NCBI GenBank assembly: GCA_003171235.1
Contig: PMYM01000103.1
Coordinates: 257 to 11,254, forward strand
Length of the DNA stretch: 10,998 bases
From: Phycisphaerales bacterium
Lineage (GTDB): Bacteria > Planctomycetota > Phycisphaerae > SM23-33
Direction: 5' to 3'
Part shown: piece after piece, positions 1-6,272 of the stretch
How positions within the stretch are numbered: the first letter of the stretch is position 1
Layout: each line of letters begins with the position of its first letter
The notes under the pieces: generated by a model
Told to the model about the DNA's origin: nothing
Database searches by the model: none
Seen by the model: the letters and a program-made list of their open reading frames with translations, nothing else
Made by a program: the position numbers and the translations under genes

Positions 1-306
1 CTCGTCGCCCTGGACGTTGACGACGATGTCCTGGTCATCCAGGGCGAGCTTGGCGGCGGCCTCGGCCAGTCGGTCGGCGCCGGTGGCGTGGTCGCAGCGC
101 GTCATGATGGCCTGGCCGCCAAAGGACTTCACAGCCTGGGCGATGCGCTCGTCGTCGGTGGCGACGTAAACGCCCGCCAGCCGGCGGGCCTGCCGCACCT
201 GCTCGACCACGTGCTGGATGAGGTATTTGCCCGTGCGATTGAGCAAGGGCTTGCCCGGCAGGCGCGTCGAGGCGTACCGGGCTGGAATGATGGCGATGGC
301 TTTCAT
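1..306 (-). CDS. kdsB: 3-deoxy-manno-octulosonate cytidylyltransferase (CMP-Kdo synthetase), N-terminal part
   Basis: The enzyme couples CTP to Kdo to give CMP-Kdo, the activated sugar used for the lipopolysaccharide inner core; it is cytoplasmic. The gene runs off the left edge, so only the first 102 codons are present, with no stop in the window. The protein opens MKAIAIIPARYASTRLPGKP, the family's N-terminal nucleotide-binding signature. It continues with VYVATDDERI (about residues 45-54), IMTRCDHATGADR (66-78, matching the usual MTS..H.SGTDR) and VNVQGDE (96-102, family metal/nucleotide motif). The ATG at 306-304 gives the canonical family start; no strong Shine-Dalgarno precedes it. It is transcribed divergently from the SecD-head gene with 202 nt between them. 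Family identity is nearly certain. It also implies an outer membrane with Kdo-type glycolipid. Confidence 0.95.
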   Translation of the reverse strand, partial: MKAIAIIPARYASTRLPGKPLLNRTGKYLIQHVVEQVRQARRLAGVYVATDDERIAQAVKSFGGQAIMTRCDHATGADRLAEAAAKLALDDQDIVVNVQGDE

Positions 307-368
307 GTCGGCCCGGCAGTGTAGACGACCGGGTCCCGCGAGGCAATACGTGGGAGTGCCAAAACTCT

Positions 369-400
369 ACGCAGAGGCGCAGAGGACGCACAGAGAAGAA
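369..400 (+). repeat. Short tandem octamer-type intergenic repeat
   Basis: The octamer CGCAGAGG occurs twice back to back (370-377, 378-385), followed by a degenerate third unit (ACGCACAGAG, 386-395) and a purine-rich tail. The 12-mer ACGCAGAGGCGC at 369-380 recurs exactly at 4729-4740, also in an intergenic gap. It lies in the kdsB/SecD-head divergent spacer and has no coding potential. Confidence 0.6.
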
Positions 401-406
401 AAGGCA

Positions 407-435
407 TTTGCTTCCATTCTTTCAGAAGGGATAAT
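407..435 (+). promoter_or_regulatory. Possible promoter of the SecD-head gene
   Basis: GATAAT (430-435, five of six to TATAAT) is preceded, 17 nt away, by TTTGCT (407-412), a poor -35 match. Transcription would begin near 442, giving a leader of about 67 nt. The rest of the 202-nt divergent spacer holds the octamer repeat and nothing else I can recognise. Confidence 0.3.
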
Positions 436-497
436 GAATCATTCAGAAGTTCCCGGAAGCGGAAAAGGAAACCACGGCCGTCTTTGCCCACTTGGAC

Positions 498-504
498 AGG
501 GGAC
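498..504 (+). promoter_or_regulatory. Ribosome binding site that fixes the SecD-head start
   Basis: AGGGGAC sits 4 nt before the ATG at 509. It supports that start over upstream in-frame codons reaching back to 218, which would lack a signal peptide and overlap kdsB antisense. Confidence 0.65.
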
Positions 505-508
505 AAAA

Positions 509-1219
509 ATGAGAGAATCAATTCTGCTGGTCTTCGGAGCGGTAATCATCTCGGCAACCTTGGCCGCCAACGACGCCCCCAAATTGGGAGTTCCGTCAAC
601 GACGTCGCAGCGGACCAGTGCCACCGCCAGCAGGGCAAGCACGGACAAGGCGGAGAGAGGCGTGCTGGAATTCCGCATCGCCCCAACGTTGCCCGGAACG
701 GGCGAACTGTCCCTCAGTGATGCCGACCACAAATCCTGCCTGGAGCAATTGCGCACCAAAGGGCCCGAAGGCAAGGATGATGATGTCTATCGCTGGTTCC
801 TCATCCAGGGCAAGGCTGATCGCTACCACAATCTTGTGACCGGTTCGTACCAGGGCGAAGACTATATCCTTCTTTTCAACCGCCCCGACCCCGACCGCAC
901 GCTGCTGCACACCGGGGCGGGGGCGGCGGCCTGGTCGCTGGTCAAGTCGATTCCCACCCGCGACAACAACATGAAACCGGCGGTGGGCTTCGAGTTCGAC
1001 AGCCGCGGGGCCAACCTCTTCGGCATTCTCACCGGTCACAACATCGGCCATTACATGGCCATCCTCCTGGACGACCAGGTGTACTCGGCCCCGGTGATCC
1101 GGTCCCCCATTTACGATAGCGGCATCATCACCGGCGACTTCACCCAACAGCAGGTAAATGACCTAGTCAAGAGATTGAATTCCGGCTCACCAACCACTCG
1201 CAAGGCTGATTCCGACTGA
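509..1219 (+). CDS. Secreted stand-alone SecD P1-head-like domain protein
   Basis: A 236-residue protein. Residues 1-20 form a short signal peptide (MRESILLVFGAVIISATLAA) and residues 22-50 are a Ser/Thr-rich linker. The rest reads like the periplasmic P1 region of SecD: VLEFRIAP (52-59), YRWFLIQG (94-101), PAVGFEFDSRGANLFGILTG (157-176), MAILLDDQVYSAPVI (183-197), then SGIITGDFT (204-212) and VNDLVKRLNSGS (216-227). SecD carries these segments between transmembrane helices and uses the head in late steps of Sec translocation. Here no other membrane helix is present, so the domain would be released or remain free in the periplasm. Its job is unknown; a diverged SecD paralogue or substrate-binding module is plausible by inference. 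It ends in a clear terminator and appears monocistronic. An earlier in-frame start at 218 is rejected for lack of a ribosome site or signal peptide. Confidence 0.8.
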   Translation: MRESILLVFGAVIISATLAANDAPKLGVPSTTSQRTSATASRASTDKAERGVLEFRIAPTLPGTGELSLSDADHKSCLEQLRTKGPEGKDDDVYRWFLIQGKADRYHNLVTGSYQGEDYILLFNRPDPDRTLLHTGAGAAAWSLVKSIPTRDNNMKPAVGFEFDSRGANLFGILTGHNIGHYMAILLDDQVYSAPVIRSPIYDSGIITGDFTQQQVNDLVKRLNSGSPTTRKADSD

Positions 1220-1240
1220 TCTAACCGGCAAGACTGGTGG

Positions 1241-1271
1241 CATGGCGGCCGCTGTCTGCCGCCATGTTTTT
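1241..1271 (+). terminator. Intrinsic terminator of the SecD-head gene
   Basis: A perfect 9-bp stem CATGGCGGC (1241-1249) / GCCGCCATG (1258-1266) with an 8-nt loop is followed directly by five T residues (1267-1271). It lies 21 nt past the stop codon, in the 69-nt gap between convergent genes. The reverse direction has no T tract after the stem, so it should act mainly on plus-strand transcription. Confidence 0.85.
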
Positions 1272-1288
1272 AAAAGGCCCGGCGATTC

Positions 1289-2071
1289 TCAACCCGAGAT
1301 AGGTGTAATTCCGAAAAACCGCATGGCGTTGGCGGAGGTGATCTCGGCCAGGTGATTTTCCGGGCAGCCGCGAAGGTTGGCCAAAAACCTGCCGACATGG
1401 GCGACGTTGGCCGGTTCGTTGACTTTCATCGCCCGCAGGGGCTCGGGCGAAAGGTACGGGGCGTCGGTCTCGATCATGAGCCGGTCGTCGCCAACCAGCA
1501 GGGCCGCCTGGCGTATGTCGGAGGCGTTCCTGAAGGTCACTATGCCGCTGAAGCTGACGCAGGCCCCCAGGTCCAGCCCCTGGCGGACCTGGGCGGCATC
1601 GCCGGTGAAACTATGGAAGATAATTCGCCGGCCGTCGGCGCCGCTTTGGCGGATGATCGCCAGCGTGTCGTCCCAGGCCTCGCGCGTGTGAATGACGATG
1701 GGCTTGCCCAGGCGGGCCGCCAGGGCAAGTTGCTCGGCGAAGAGCCGCTGCTGGGCCGGGCGGGGAGAAAAGTCGTAGTGGTAGTCCAGGCCGATCTCGC
1801 CGATGGCCAGGCAGCGCGGACTTGCGGCAAGCGGCTCCAACTGGGCGATGTAATCCGCAGGGACGTCTTTTGCCTCGTGCGGATGCACGCCGGCCGTGCA
1901 GAAAACACGCGCGTCGGCGGCGGCGATTTTGGCTGCGGCGGCGCTATCGGGGATGTCGCTGGTGGCGGATATCACCAGTTGCACGCCGGCCTGGGCAGCC
2001 CGCTCCAGCACGGCCGGCACCTGCCCGGCCAACCGGCGATCAGTCAAATGACAGTGCGTGTCGATCCACAT
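1289..2071 (-). CDS. TatD-family metal-dependent hydrolase (putative deoxyribonuclease)
   Basis: A 260-residue TIM-barrel amidohydrolase-superfamily protein of usual TatD/YcfH length. Visible metal-site and family motifs in order: DTHCHL (4-9, His6 and His8), AGVHPHE (60-66), IGEIGLDYHYD (90-100, Glu92), IVIHTRE (125-131, His128), FHSFTG (152-157, His153) and IETDAPYLSPEP (200-211, Asp203). All expected metal ligands are kept, so it should be catalytically intact. Characterised relatives are Mg-dependent 3'-5' exonucleases acting on DNA or RNA and on D-aminoacyl-type substrates; the exact substrate cannot be told from sequence. It is cytoplasmic, with no signal peptide. The start ATG at 2071 gives the standard N-terminus (MWIDTHCHL), with only a weak purine stretch upstream. 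It is the last gene of a same-strand run but is separated by 157 nt rich in hairpins. Confidence 0.95.
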   Translation of the reverse strand: MWIDTHCHLTDRRLAGQVPAVLERAAQAGVQLVISATSDIPDSAAAAKIAAADARVFCTAGVHPHEAKDVPADYIAQLEPLAASPRCLAIGEIGLDYHYDFSPRPAQQRLFAEQLALAARLGKPIVIHTREAWDDTLAIIRQSGADGRRIIFHSFTGDAAQVRQGLDLGACVSFSGIVTFRNASDIRQAALLVGDDRLMIETDAPYLSPEPLRAMKVNEPANVAHVGRFLANLRGCPENHLAEITSANAMRFFGITPISG

Positions 2072-2084
2072 GCTTTTGCTCGTG

Positions 2085-2105
2085 GCATGGGCGTCCCGCC
2101 CATGC
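2085..2105 (-). repeat. Perfect hairpin just upstream of the TatD gene
   Basis: GCATGGGCG (2085-2093) and CGCCCATGC (2097-2105) form a 9-bp perfect stem with a 3-nt loop. It lies 13 nt before the TatD start codon, within the likely leader. There is no T tract, so it is not a standard terminator. Its flank (GTGGCATGG) resembles that of the terminator at 1237-1249, hinting at a shared repeat family. Confidence 0.6.
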
Positions 2106-2121
2106 GCCGCAGCGGGTAGGC

Positions 2122-2153
2122 ATGCACCTTAGCCGCTTCGCGACGGACTGCAC
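2122..2153. repeat. Imperfect hairpin repeat, possible inverted copy of the 2185-2216 element
   Basis: TGCA at 2123-2126 and 2149-2152 bracket a core containing CCGCTTCGCG. Its reverse complement matches the element at 2185-2216 at 21 of 32 positions by eye, including GTGCAG, CTAA and TGCA blocks. This suggests two facing copies of one small element, but the relation is tentative. Confidence 0.35.
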
Positions 2154-2182
2154 CCGCAATACCTGTGATGATTCCTCTACTC

Positions 2183-2218
2183 GCGTGCAGAGCGCGGCTT
2201 CGCCGCTAACCTGCACGC
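2183..2218 (-). terminator. Two-tier hairpin after the hexapeptide-repeat gene
   Basis: The outer stem GCGTGCAG (2183-2190) / CTGCACGC (2211-2218) is perfect. Inside it GCGGC (2194-2198) / GCCGC (2202-2206) closes a TTC loop. It starts 10 nt past the stop codon of the gene on the minus strand, where a terminator would be expected, but no T tract follows. It may act as an mRNA 3'-end stabiliser, a weak terminator or a repetitive element. Confidence 0.5.
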
Positions 2219-2228
2219 CCTACGGTTT

Positions 2229-4685
2229 CTACTTGGCCGCGGGCTTCCACAATGCCGAGCCGGCGCGCTCCATCCAGGTGCCCTTGGCGGAGACGAAGCG
2301 CAGCTCGCCGTCCACGAAGGCCAGGTCCCAGGCCCCGCTCTCCAGCGCCCGGGTGTAGTTGGTCTTGGCCGCGGCGAGCTGCTGGTCGCTGTAGAGGCTC
2401 AGGCAACGATATTTGGCGAAGGCCGCGCCGCCAGCGCACGTTTTGCCCGCCCGCCGTGCCGTTTCCCATTCCACGGCCGACAGCCCCTGGCGGCAGGCGG
2501 CCTTGATCATCTCGGCCACGGCCGGGGCGCCCGCATCCCCCGCCGCCGAATACACCCAGGGAATGAAGTGCGTCATCACCGTGCTGGCCATAAGGCTCAG
2601 GGCGGCGCCCACGCTGTGGTGGGCCACCTGGCCGTCAGTGCTGACGGTAAAAGGCAGCAGGCCCCAGTTCGGCCCGACCGTCCCCAGCAGGAAGCAGCCG
2701 AAGCCCAGGTAGGTGTCCGGTTCGATGATGGCGTTGGAGCCGACAAAGGTGCATTGCATCCTTACCGGCCGGCCGGGTTGGCCGCGAATGACCGAGCCGC
2801 CGCCGATCATGGGAATGGCCCTCACCAGTTGGCGCCGGCCGCCGACTTCGACCTCGATGGGCACGGCCTGGAGGTGCTGGCAGGATCCGGCCATGTGCAT
2901 GGACATGAGGTAAACGTCCAGCTCGGCGTGGTGGAACCTGCCGCCGATGATGGCGCCGTAGTTGCAGGTGCTCTGCCGCACGTCGGCAAAGCAGCTAACC
3001 GTGGTCTGGTCGGAGAGTTTGCTGGCCAAGATGGTCGCGCACTGGGCGGTGGAGTTGTCGCCCAGGTCTGATTCTTCCATGCGGCAGGATCGCACGACGC
3101 AGTCGGCCCCGACGGTGGCGCCGGTCAGTTGGCTGCGATACACTCGGCTGCGCGGCCCGACGCTGGCGGCCTGCAGCACCGCATTCCAAAGCTCCGCTCC
3201 CGAGCCGACCACGCAGGTAGGCCCGATGCGGCAACCCGGGCCGATGAATGCGCCCGGGGCGATCTTGGCCCCGGGGTCGATGACCGGCGGGCCGCCCGTG
3301 CCCACAAGTTCGCCCGATGGCAGGGCCACGCCGGCCGGCGGCACCGGGTCGGCAAAACGGAATATCTCTTCCTCGCTCACCTGCTTTTGGAGGGCGTCGG
3401 GGGCGATGGCCAGGACGGCCGCCAGCCGCGGATGCACCCACTTGCCGCCCTCCTGGCTCCACTCCGTCGGCTTGCCGCCCTTGAACTGCCAAAGCCCCTG
3501 TTCCAGGTGGGCGAACAAGAGGGCAAAAGTCTGCCCCAGCCATTTTGGCCAGCCCGGGCGCTGCTGGGCCAGCGGCAAAGACAGGTCCACCTCGTTCTTG
3601 CGGGCCAGCCACTTGGTCATCTCCAACGCCACCTTGATCGCCTCGATCACGATGGTGTCGGCGACGGCCTTACGCCGCGGCTCCAGCGCCTCGTGCAGCC
3701 GAGCGACCATGCGGAAGACCGCGTCGGGGGCGTAGGTGAAGACCCAGGCCCCCCGCCGCTGCTTGGTCCCCAGGCCGGTGGAGAGTTCGCCGGGCATCAC
3801 CAGCCCGCGCGTCATCTCGCCCTGATAGCCGGCCAGGGCGAAGGGCATGAGGTATGTGCTCAGCTCGTCGTTGACCAGTTGGTCGTCGGTGTGGTGCGGC
3901 TGTGCGCTCTGGCCGACCACTTTGGTCCAGGGCGCCACCCAGCAGCACGGCCCCAGCTCGATCTGCTCGTGCGAGAGGAAGCTCTCGCCGCGCCACAGGC
4001 CGCCCGGCTTGCCGTATGACGCCACCGGCCGGCCCTGCTGGTCCTGCAATTTGCCGGAGTTGGTGGAGTTGATGGTGTTGACGCCGTAGCGGCTGACGTG
4101 CGGCAGGTCGATCTGGCCCGTCACCGTCAGTTTCCCCGAGGCCGGGTCGAACTTCACCAGGCGGAAGGCGTTGCCGAAGATGCCCTCCAGGTAGCCGCGC
4201 TGGTCGATGCGGGCGTGGTGGCCGACGTAGCTCTCGCTGATCTCGGTCGGGCCGGTGACGCGGATGTGCGAGCCGGTGTTGGTGATGATGATCTTGGCCT
4301 GGCGGACCAGACCGTCGTCTCCGATGCGGCTGTCGGCGATCCAGCTATCAATCACCTGCGTGCGGGCGCCGACGGAGCTGTCGACCAGCGTGCTGCCGCG
4401 GATGACGGCCCCGGCCCCGGCGGCGGGCTGGTCGGCTGCGGAAACTACAGTCCGGGCGGCGGAGTCGCACTTGTGCTTGTGCCCGTGGCCCTCGGCCAGG
4501 AGCATGGAATCGATGACCTGGGCGCCGGCCTCGACGGCGGCGTCGTGCAGCCGGCTATCGCGAATGACTGCCCCGGCGGCGATGCGCGTGCGCGGGCCGG
4601 TGATGTAGCTGCTGCCGGAGATTTCCGCCTCCGGCGAGATGTTGGCCAGGCCCACGTCAGGCCCGATGCAGTGCTTCTCGATCAC
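2229..4685 (-). CDS. Large multi-segment hexapeptide-repeat (left-handed beta-helix) protein, no NTase domain
   Basis: An 818-residue cytoplasmic protein with no signal peptide. Hexapeptide-type repeats ([LIV]-G-x-x-x-x) appear in at least two blocks: about residues 17-178 (IRDSRLHDAAVEAGAQVIDS, VIRGSTLVDSSVGA) and 466-580 (AKIAPGAFIGPGCRIGPTCV, then AVLQAASVGPRSRVYRSQLT). A shorter stretch lies at 624-680. Between the blocks is a mainly helical region (about 318-445) with several Trp residues; the C-terminus (about 720-818) is also helical. A His/Cys-rich loop GHGHKHKC (66-73) interrupts the first block and could bind metal. Such helices form trimeric acyltransferase or nucleotidyltransferase C-domains, as in GlmU, but I see no GxGxRM-type nucleotidyltransferase signature. 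Sugar or cell-envelope metabolism is therefore only a guess. The start chosen is GTG at 4685 with AGGAG 6 nt upstream; an ATG at 4721 would add 12 residues from a repeat flank without a ribosome site. Confidence 0.8.
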   Translation of the reverse strand: MIEKHCIGPDVGLANISPEAEISGSSYITGPRTRIAAGAVIRDSRLHDAAVEAGAQVIDSMLLAEGHGHKHKCDSAARTVVSAADQPAAGAGAVIRGSTLVDSSVGARTQVIDSWIADSRIGDDGLVRQAKIIITNTGSHIRVTGPTEISESYVGHHARIDQRGYLEGIFGNAFRLVKFDPASGKLTVTGQIDLPHVSRYGVNTINSTNSGKLQDQQGRPVASYGKPGGLWRGESFLSHEQIELGPCCWVAPWTKVVGQSAQPHHTDDQLVNDELSTYLMPFALAGYQGEMTRGLVMPGELSTGLGTKQRRGAWVFTYAPDAVFRMVARLHEALEPRRKAVADTIVIEAIKVALEMTKWLARKNEVDLSLPLAQQRPGWPKWLGQTFALLFAHLEQGLWQFKGGKPTEWSQEGGKWVHPRLAAVLAIAPDALQKQVSEEEIFRFADPVPPAGVALPSGELVGTGGPPVIDPGAKIAPGAFIGPGCRIGPTCVVGSGAELWNAVLQAASVGPRSRVYRSQLTGATVGADCVVRSCRMEESDLGDNSTAQCATILASKLSDQTTVSCFADVRQSTCNYGAIIGGRFHHAELDVYLMSMHMAGSCQHLQAVPIEVEVGGRRQLVRAIPMIGGGSVIRGQPGRPVRMQCTFVGSNAIIEPDTYLGFGCFLLGTVGPNWGLLPFTVSTDGQVAHHSVGAALSLMASTVMTHFIPWVYSAAGDAGAPAVAEMIKAACRQGLSAVEWETARRAGKTCAGGAAFAKYRCLSLYSDQQLAAAKTNYTRALESGAWDLAFVDGELRFVSAKGTWMERAGSALWKPAAK

Positions 4686-4691
4686 GAGCTT

Positions 4692-4696
4692 CTCCT
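4692..4696 (-). promoter_or_regulatory. Ribosome binding site favouring the GTG start at 4685
   Basis: AGGAG on the minus strand lies 6 nt before the GTG at 4685-4683. The alternative ATG at 4721 is preceded only by repeat-derived sequence with no such site. Confidence 0.65.
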
Positions 4697-4728
4697 GTCG
4701 GCGCGGAACTACGAAAAACATAAATGCG

Positions 4729-4790
4729 ACGCAGAGGCGCGGAAAGAGAGTTTAAGGTCATCGCGGCCTTCAGCCTCCGCGGCTCCGCGT
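4729..4790. repeat. Imperfect inverted repeat of the CGCAGAGG type
   Basis: ACGCAGAGGCGCGGA (4729-4743) and TCCGCGGCTCCGCGT (4776-4790) pair at 13 of 15 positions across a 32-nt loop. The left arm shares the 12-mer ACGCAGAGGCGC with 369-380. It fills most of the 140-nt gap between the FGE-like and hexapeptide genes. A small extra hairpin, CTTCA/TGAAG, follows at 4797-4810. There is no T tract, so I call it a dispersed repeat rather than a terminator. Confidence 0.6.
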
Positions 4791-4825
4791 AATGGTCTTC
4801 ATTGTTGAAGCAAGGGTCTTGGAGC

Positions 4826-6100
4826 CTACTTGGCGTTGGCCGGCTGGGTGGCCGGGGCGGTAGCGGGCTTTCCTGCCTCCACCACGATGCGGAAGATGGG
4901 CGAGCCGCCCTCGTAGATGCTGCCCTTCTTGCTGTATGCCCCGTGCATGCTGGGGCGTATGTGCTCGTAATGCCACCCGCCGTGGGTGCGGTACATGTTG
5001 TCGGCCCCGGTGGGCGGGCCGATCGGGTCAACCTGTTTGGTGCGGACGTTGTCGGCCTTGAGGTCGCTATCGACCGTCCAGCCGCCGCAGAGGGTGTCGT
5101 ACAGGCCCCAGGCGTTGGGCTTCTTGGTCTTGACCGGCGCCGGCTCGGCCTCGCGCGTGCCGGCCAGGCTGATGATGTCCTTGTACTTATCGGGCAGGCA
5201 GGGGTTGGATGTGCCGACGCGGAAGGCGTACTCCAACTCGGCGTCGGTGGGAATGCGAACCTTGACGCCGTTCTTTTCCGACAGCAGGCGGCAGAATTCG
5301 TTGATGTCGGCCCAGGTGGCGTTTTCGACCGCCAACTGCGGGCCCTTGGCCTGGCTGGGGTTCTTGCCGATTACGGCCTGGAACATCTCCTGTGTCACGG
5401 GGATCTCGGCCATGTAGAAGGGTTTGGTCAGCGTCACGTCGTGGGGATACTCGTCCTGGTATCGCCACTGGTAGAAGGGCGAGCCTTGGAGAAACCGCCC
5501 GGCCGGCAGCAGGATGCACTTGAGGGAGAGCGTGTCGGTCACCTTCAGCACCAGCGGCTCTTTGCCCGCCGGGGAGAGGGGCTTGTCGGGCAGGAGCATC
5601 TTGGCCGGATAGGTCAGTGGCACCGGCAGCTTGATGTCGCTGGGGGTGATCCACTTCTTGCCGTCTTTCTCGGAGATGACGCCGGTAATGGCGGTGCGGG
5701 GGTTGTTCCAGCGGCAGTCCTTGGAGGCCTTGGTGGCCACGTCGCCGGGAGTGATGTGGAACTTCAGGCGATTGGACCACTCGTCGTTGAGCTTCTGGGC
5801 CTGGTCGCAATCCAGGGTATCGCCGGTCCAGAAGTCCTGGACGATCTTTTCAGCCTCGGCCTGGATCTTCGGCGTGCCCTCCACGGCGAAGAGCACCAGC
5901 CCCTGCTCGCCCCGGGCGGGATTGGGCACGCAGGTCATGCCCCACATCAGCACGCCCTTGAGGGTGACTTCCTCGCCGGAGGGGGCGCTGGCGCTGGCCG
6001 GCTGGGTGGATTGACCTTGGGCAAAGCCAACCAGTCCGCCGCCCAAGAGCGTTCCCGTCGCCACGACCGCCAGCACCGCCAGGATAGTCCGCATGTTCAT
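4826..6100 (-). CDS. Exported FGE/SUMF1-like domain protein, probably non-catalytic
   Basis: A 424-residue protein. Residues 1-30 form a signal peptide with no lipobox cysteine. Residues 44-158 are a separate N-terminal domain (EVTLKGVLMWGMTC... GVISEKDGKKWITPSDI) that I do not firmly recognise; it may be a small OB-like beta domain. Residues 194-408 match the formylglycine-generating-enzyme/sulfatase-modifying-factor fold: LLPAGRFLQGSP (197-208), YPHDVTLTKPFYMAEIPVTQ (218-237), VENATWADINEFCRLLSEKN (258-277), RIPTDAELEYAFRVGT (282-297) and NAWGLYD (329-335). The GNVWEW and RGGSW signatures are degenerate (CGGWTVD, THGGWHYE). The cysteine pair that follows GGS in true FGE is missing, so cofactor-type oxidation of sulfatase cysteine is unlikely; a binding role fits better. 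The tail is Ala/Pro/Thr-rich. The start at 6100 has AAGGAG 6 nt upstream. A promoter with a 5'-terminal hairpin precedes it. Confidence 0.85.
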   Translation of the reverse strand: MNMRTILAVLAVVATGTLLGGGLVGFAQGQSTQPASASAPSGEEVTLKGVLMWGMTCVPNPARGEQGLVLFAVEGTPKIQAEAEKIVQDFWTGDTLDCDQAQKLNDEWSNRLKFHITPGDVATKASKDCRWNNPRTAITGVISEKDGKKWITPSDIKLPVPLTYPAKMLLPDKPLSPAGKEPLVLKVTDTLSLKCILLPAGRFLQGSPFYQWRYQDEYPHDVTLTKPFYMAEIPVTQEMFQAVIGKNPSQAKGPQLAVENATWADINEFCRLLSEKNGVKVRIPTDAELEYAFRVGTSNPCLPDKYKDIISLAGTREAEPAPVKTKKPNAWGLYDTLCGGWTVDSDLKADNVRTKQVDPIGPPTGADNMYRTHGGWHYEHIRPSMHGAYSKKGSIYEGGSPIFRIVVEAGKPATAPATQPANAK

Positions 6101-6106
6101 CGCCTG

Positions 6107-6112
6107 CTCCTT
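6107..6112 (-). promoter_or_regulatory. Ribosome binding site of the FGE-like gene
   Basis: AAGGAG on the minus strand ends 6 nt before the ATG at 6100. It decides this start over an open frame that extends back to 6301 without a signal peptide. Confidence 0.8.
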
Positions 6113-6119
6113 GTAAATG

Positions 6120-6143
6120 CCCGGCGGCGGCCAGGCCGCCGGG
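6120..6143 (-). promoter_or_regulatory. GC-rich hairpin at the predicted 5' end of the FGE-like mRNA
   Basis: CCCGGCGGC (6120-6128) and GCCGCCGGG (6135-6143) form a perfect 9-bp stem with a 6-nt loop. It lies between the predicted transcription start (about 6144) and the ribosome site, leaving the latter unpaired. A 5'-end stabilising role is inferred. Confidence 0.5.
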
Positions 6144-6150
6144 AGCGCAG

Positions 6151-6178
6151 ATTGTAGCCGCCGGCCGGGCGGCCTCAA
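6151..6178 (-). promoter_or_regulatory. Predicted sigma-70-type promoter of the FGE-like gene
   Basis: On the minus strand TTGAGG (6178-6173) is followed after 16 nt by TACAAT (6156-6151): four of six and five of six to consensus. The start would fall near 6144, giving a 43-nt leader. Confidence 0.55.
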
Positions 6179-6197
6179 CAGGTCAATTGTGGAAAGT

Positions 6198-6240
6198 GCC
6201 CTTTTCGGCCTTGGGCATTGGCCCGCCGCGGGTAAAGGGC
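6198..6240. repeat. Nested inverted repeat in the divergent spacer
   Basis: GCCCTTT (6198-6204) and AAAGGGC (6234-6240) are perfect complements enclosing a smaller GGGC (6213-6216) / GCCC (6221-6224) stem. It lies upstream of both divergent promoters, so it could be an operator or just a structured spacer. No known binding-site consensus is recognised. Confidence 0.35.
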
Positions 6241-6272
6241 CTCCTCCGGCGGGGGCAGCGGAGCAAAGCCTG

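Noticed and set aside
218..508. 97-codon upstream extension of the SecD-head frame
   Set aside because: It overlaps kdsB antisense, contains the octamer repeat and lacks a ribosome site; the ATG at 509 has both a ribosome site and a signal peptide.
1352..2119. 255-codon plus-strand frame opposite the TatD gene
   Set aside because: Antisense shadow; every TatD metal motif lies on the minus strand.
3129..4019. 296-codon plus-strand frame opposite the hexapeptide-repeat gene
   Set aside because: Antisense shadow with arginine/leucine/glutamine-rich noise; the minus frame has the repeats.
4686..4721. ATG at 4721 as start of the hexapeptide-repeat gene
   Set aside because: No ribosome site precedes it and it abuts the inverted repeat; the GTG at 4685 has AGGAG at 6 nt. 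Not fully excluded.
4802..6157. 451-codon plus-strand frame opposite the FGE-like gene
   Set aside because: Antisense shadow of low complexity; the minus strand carries a signal peptide, a ribosome site and fold motifs.
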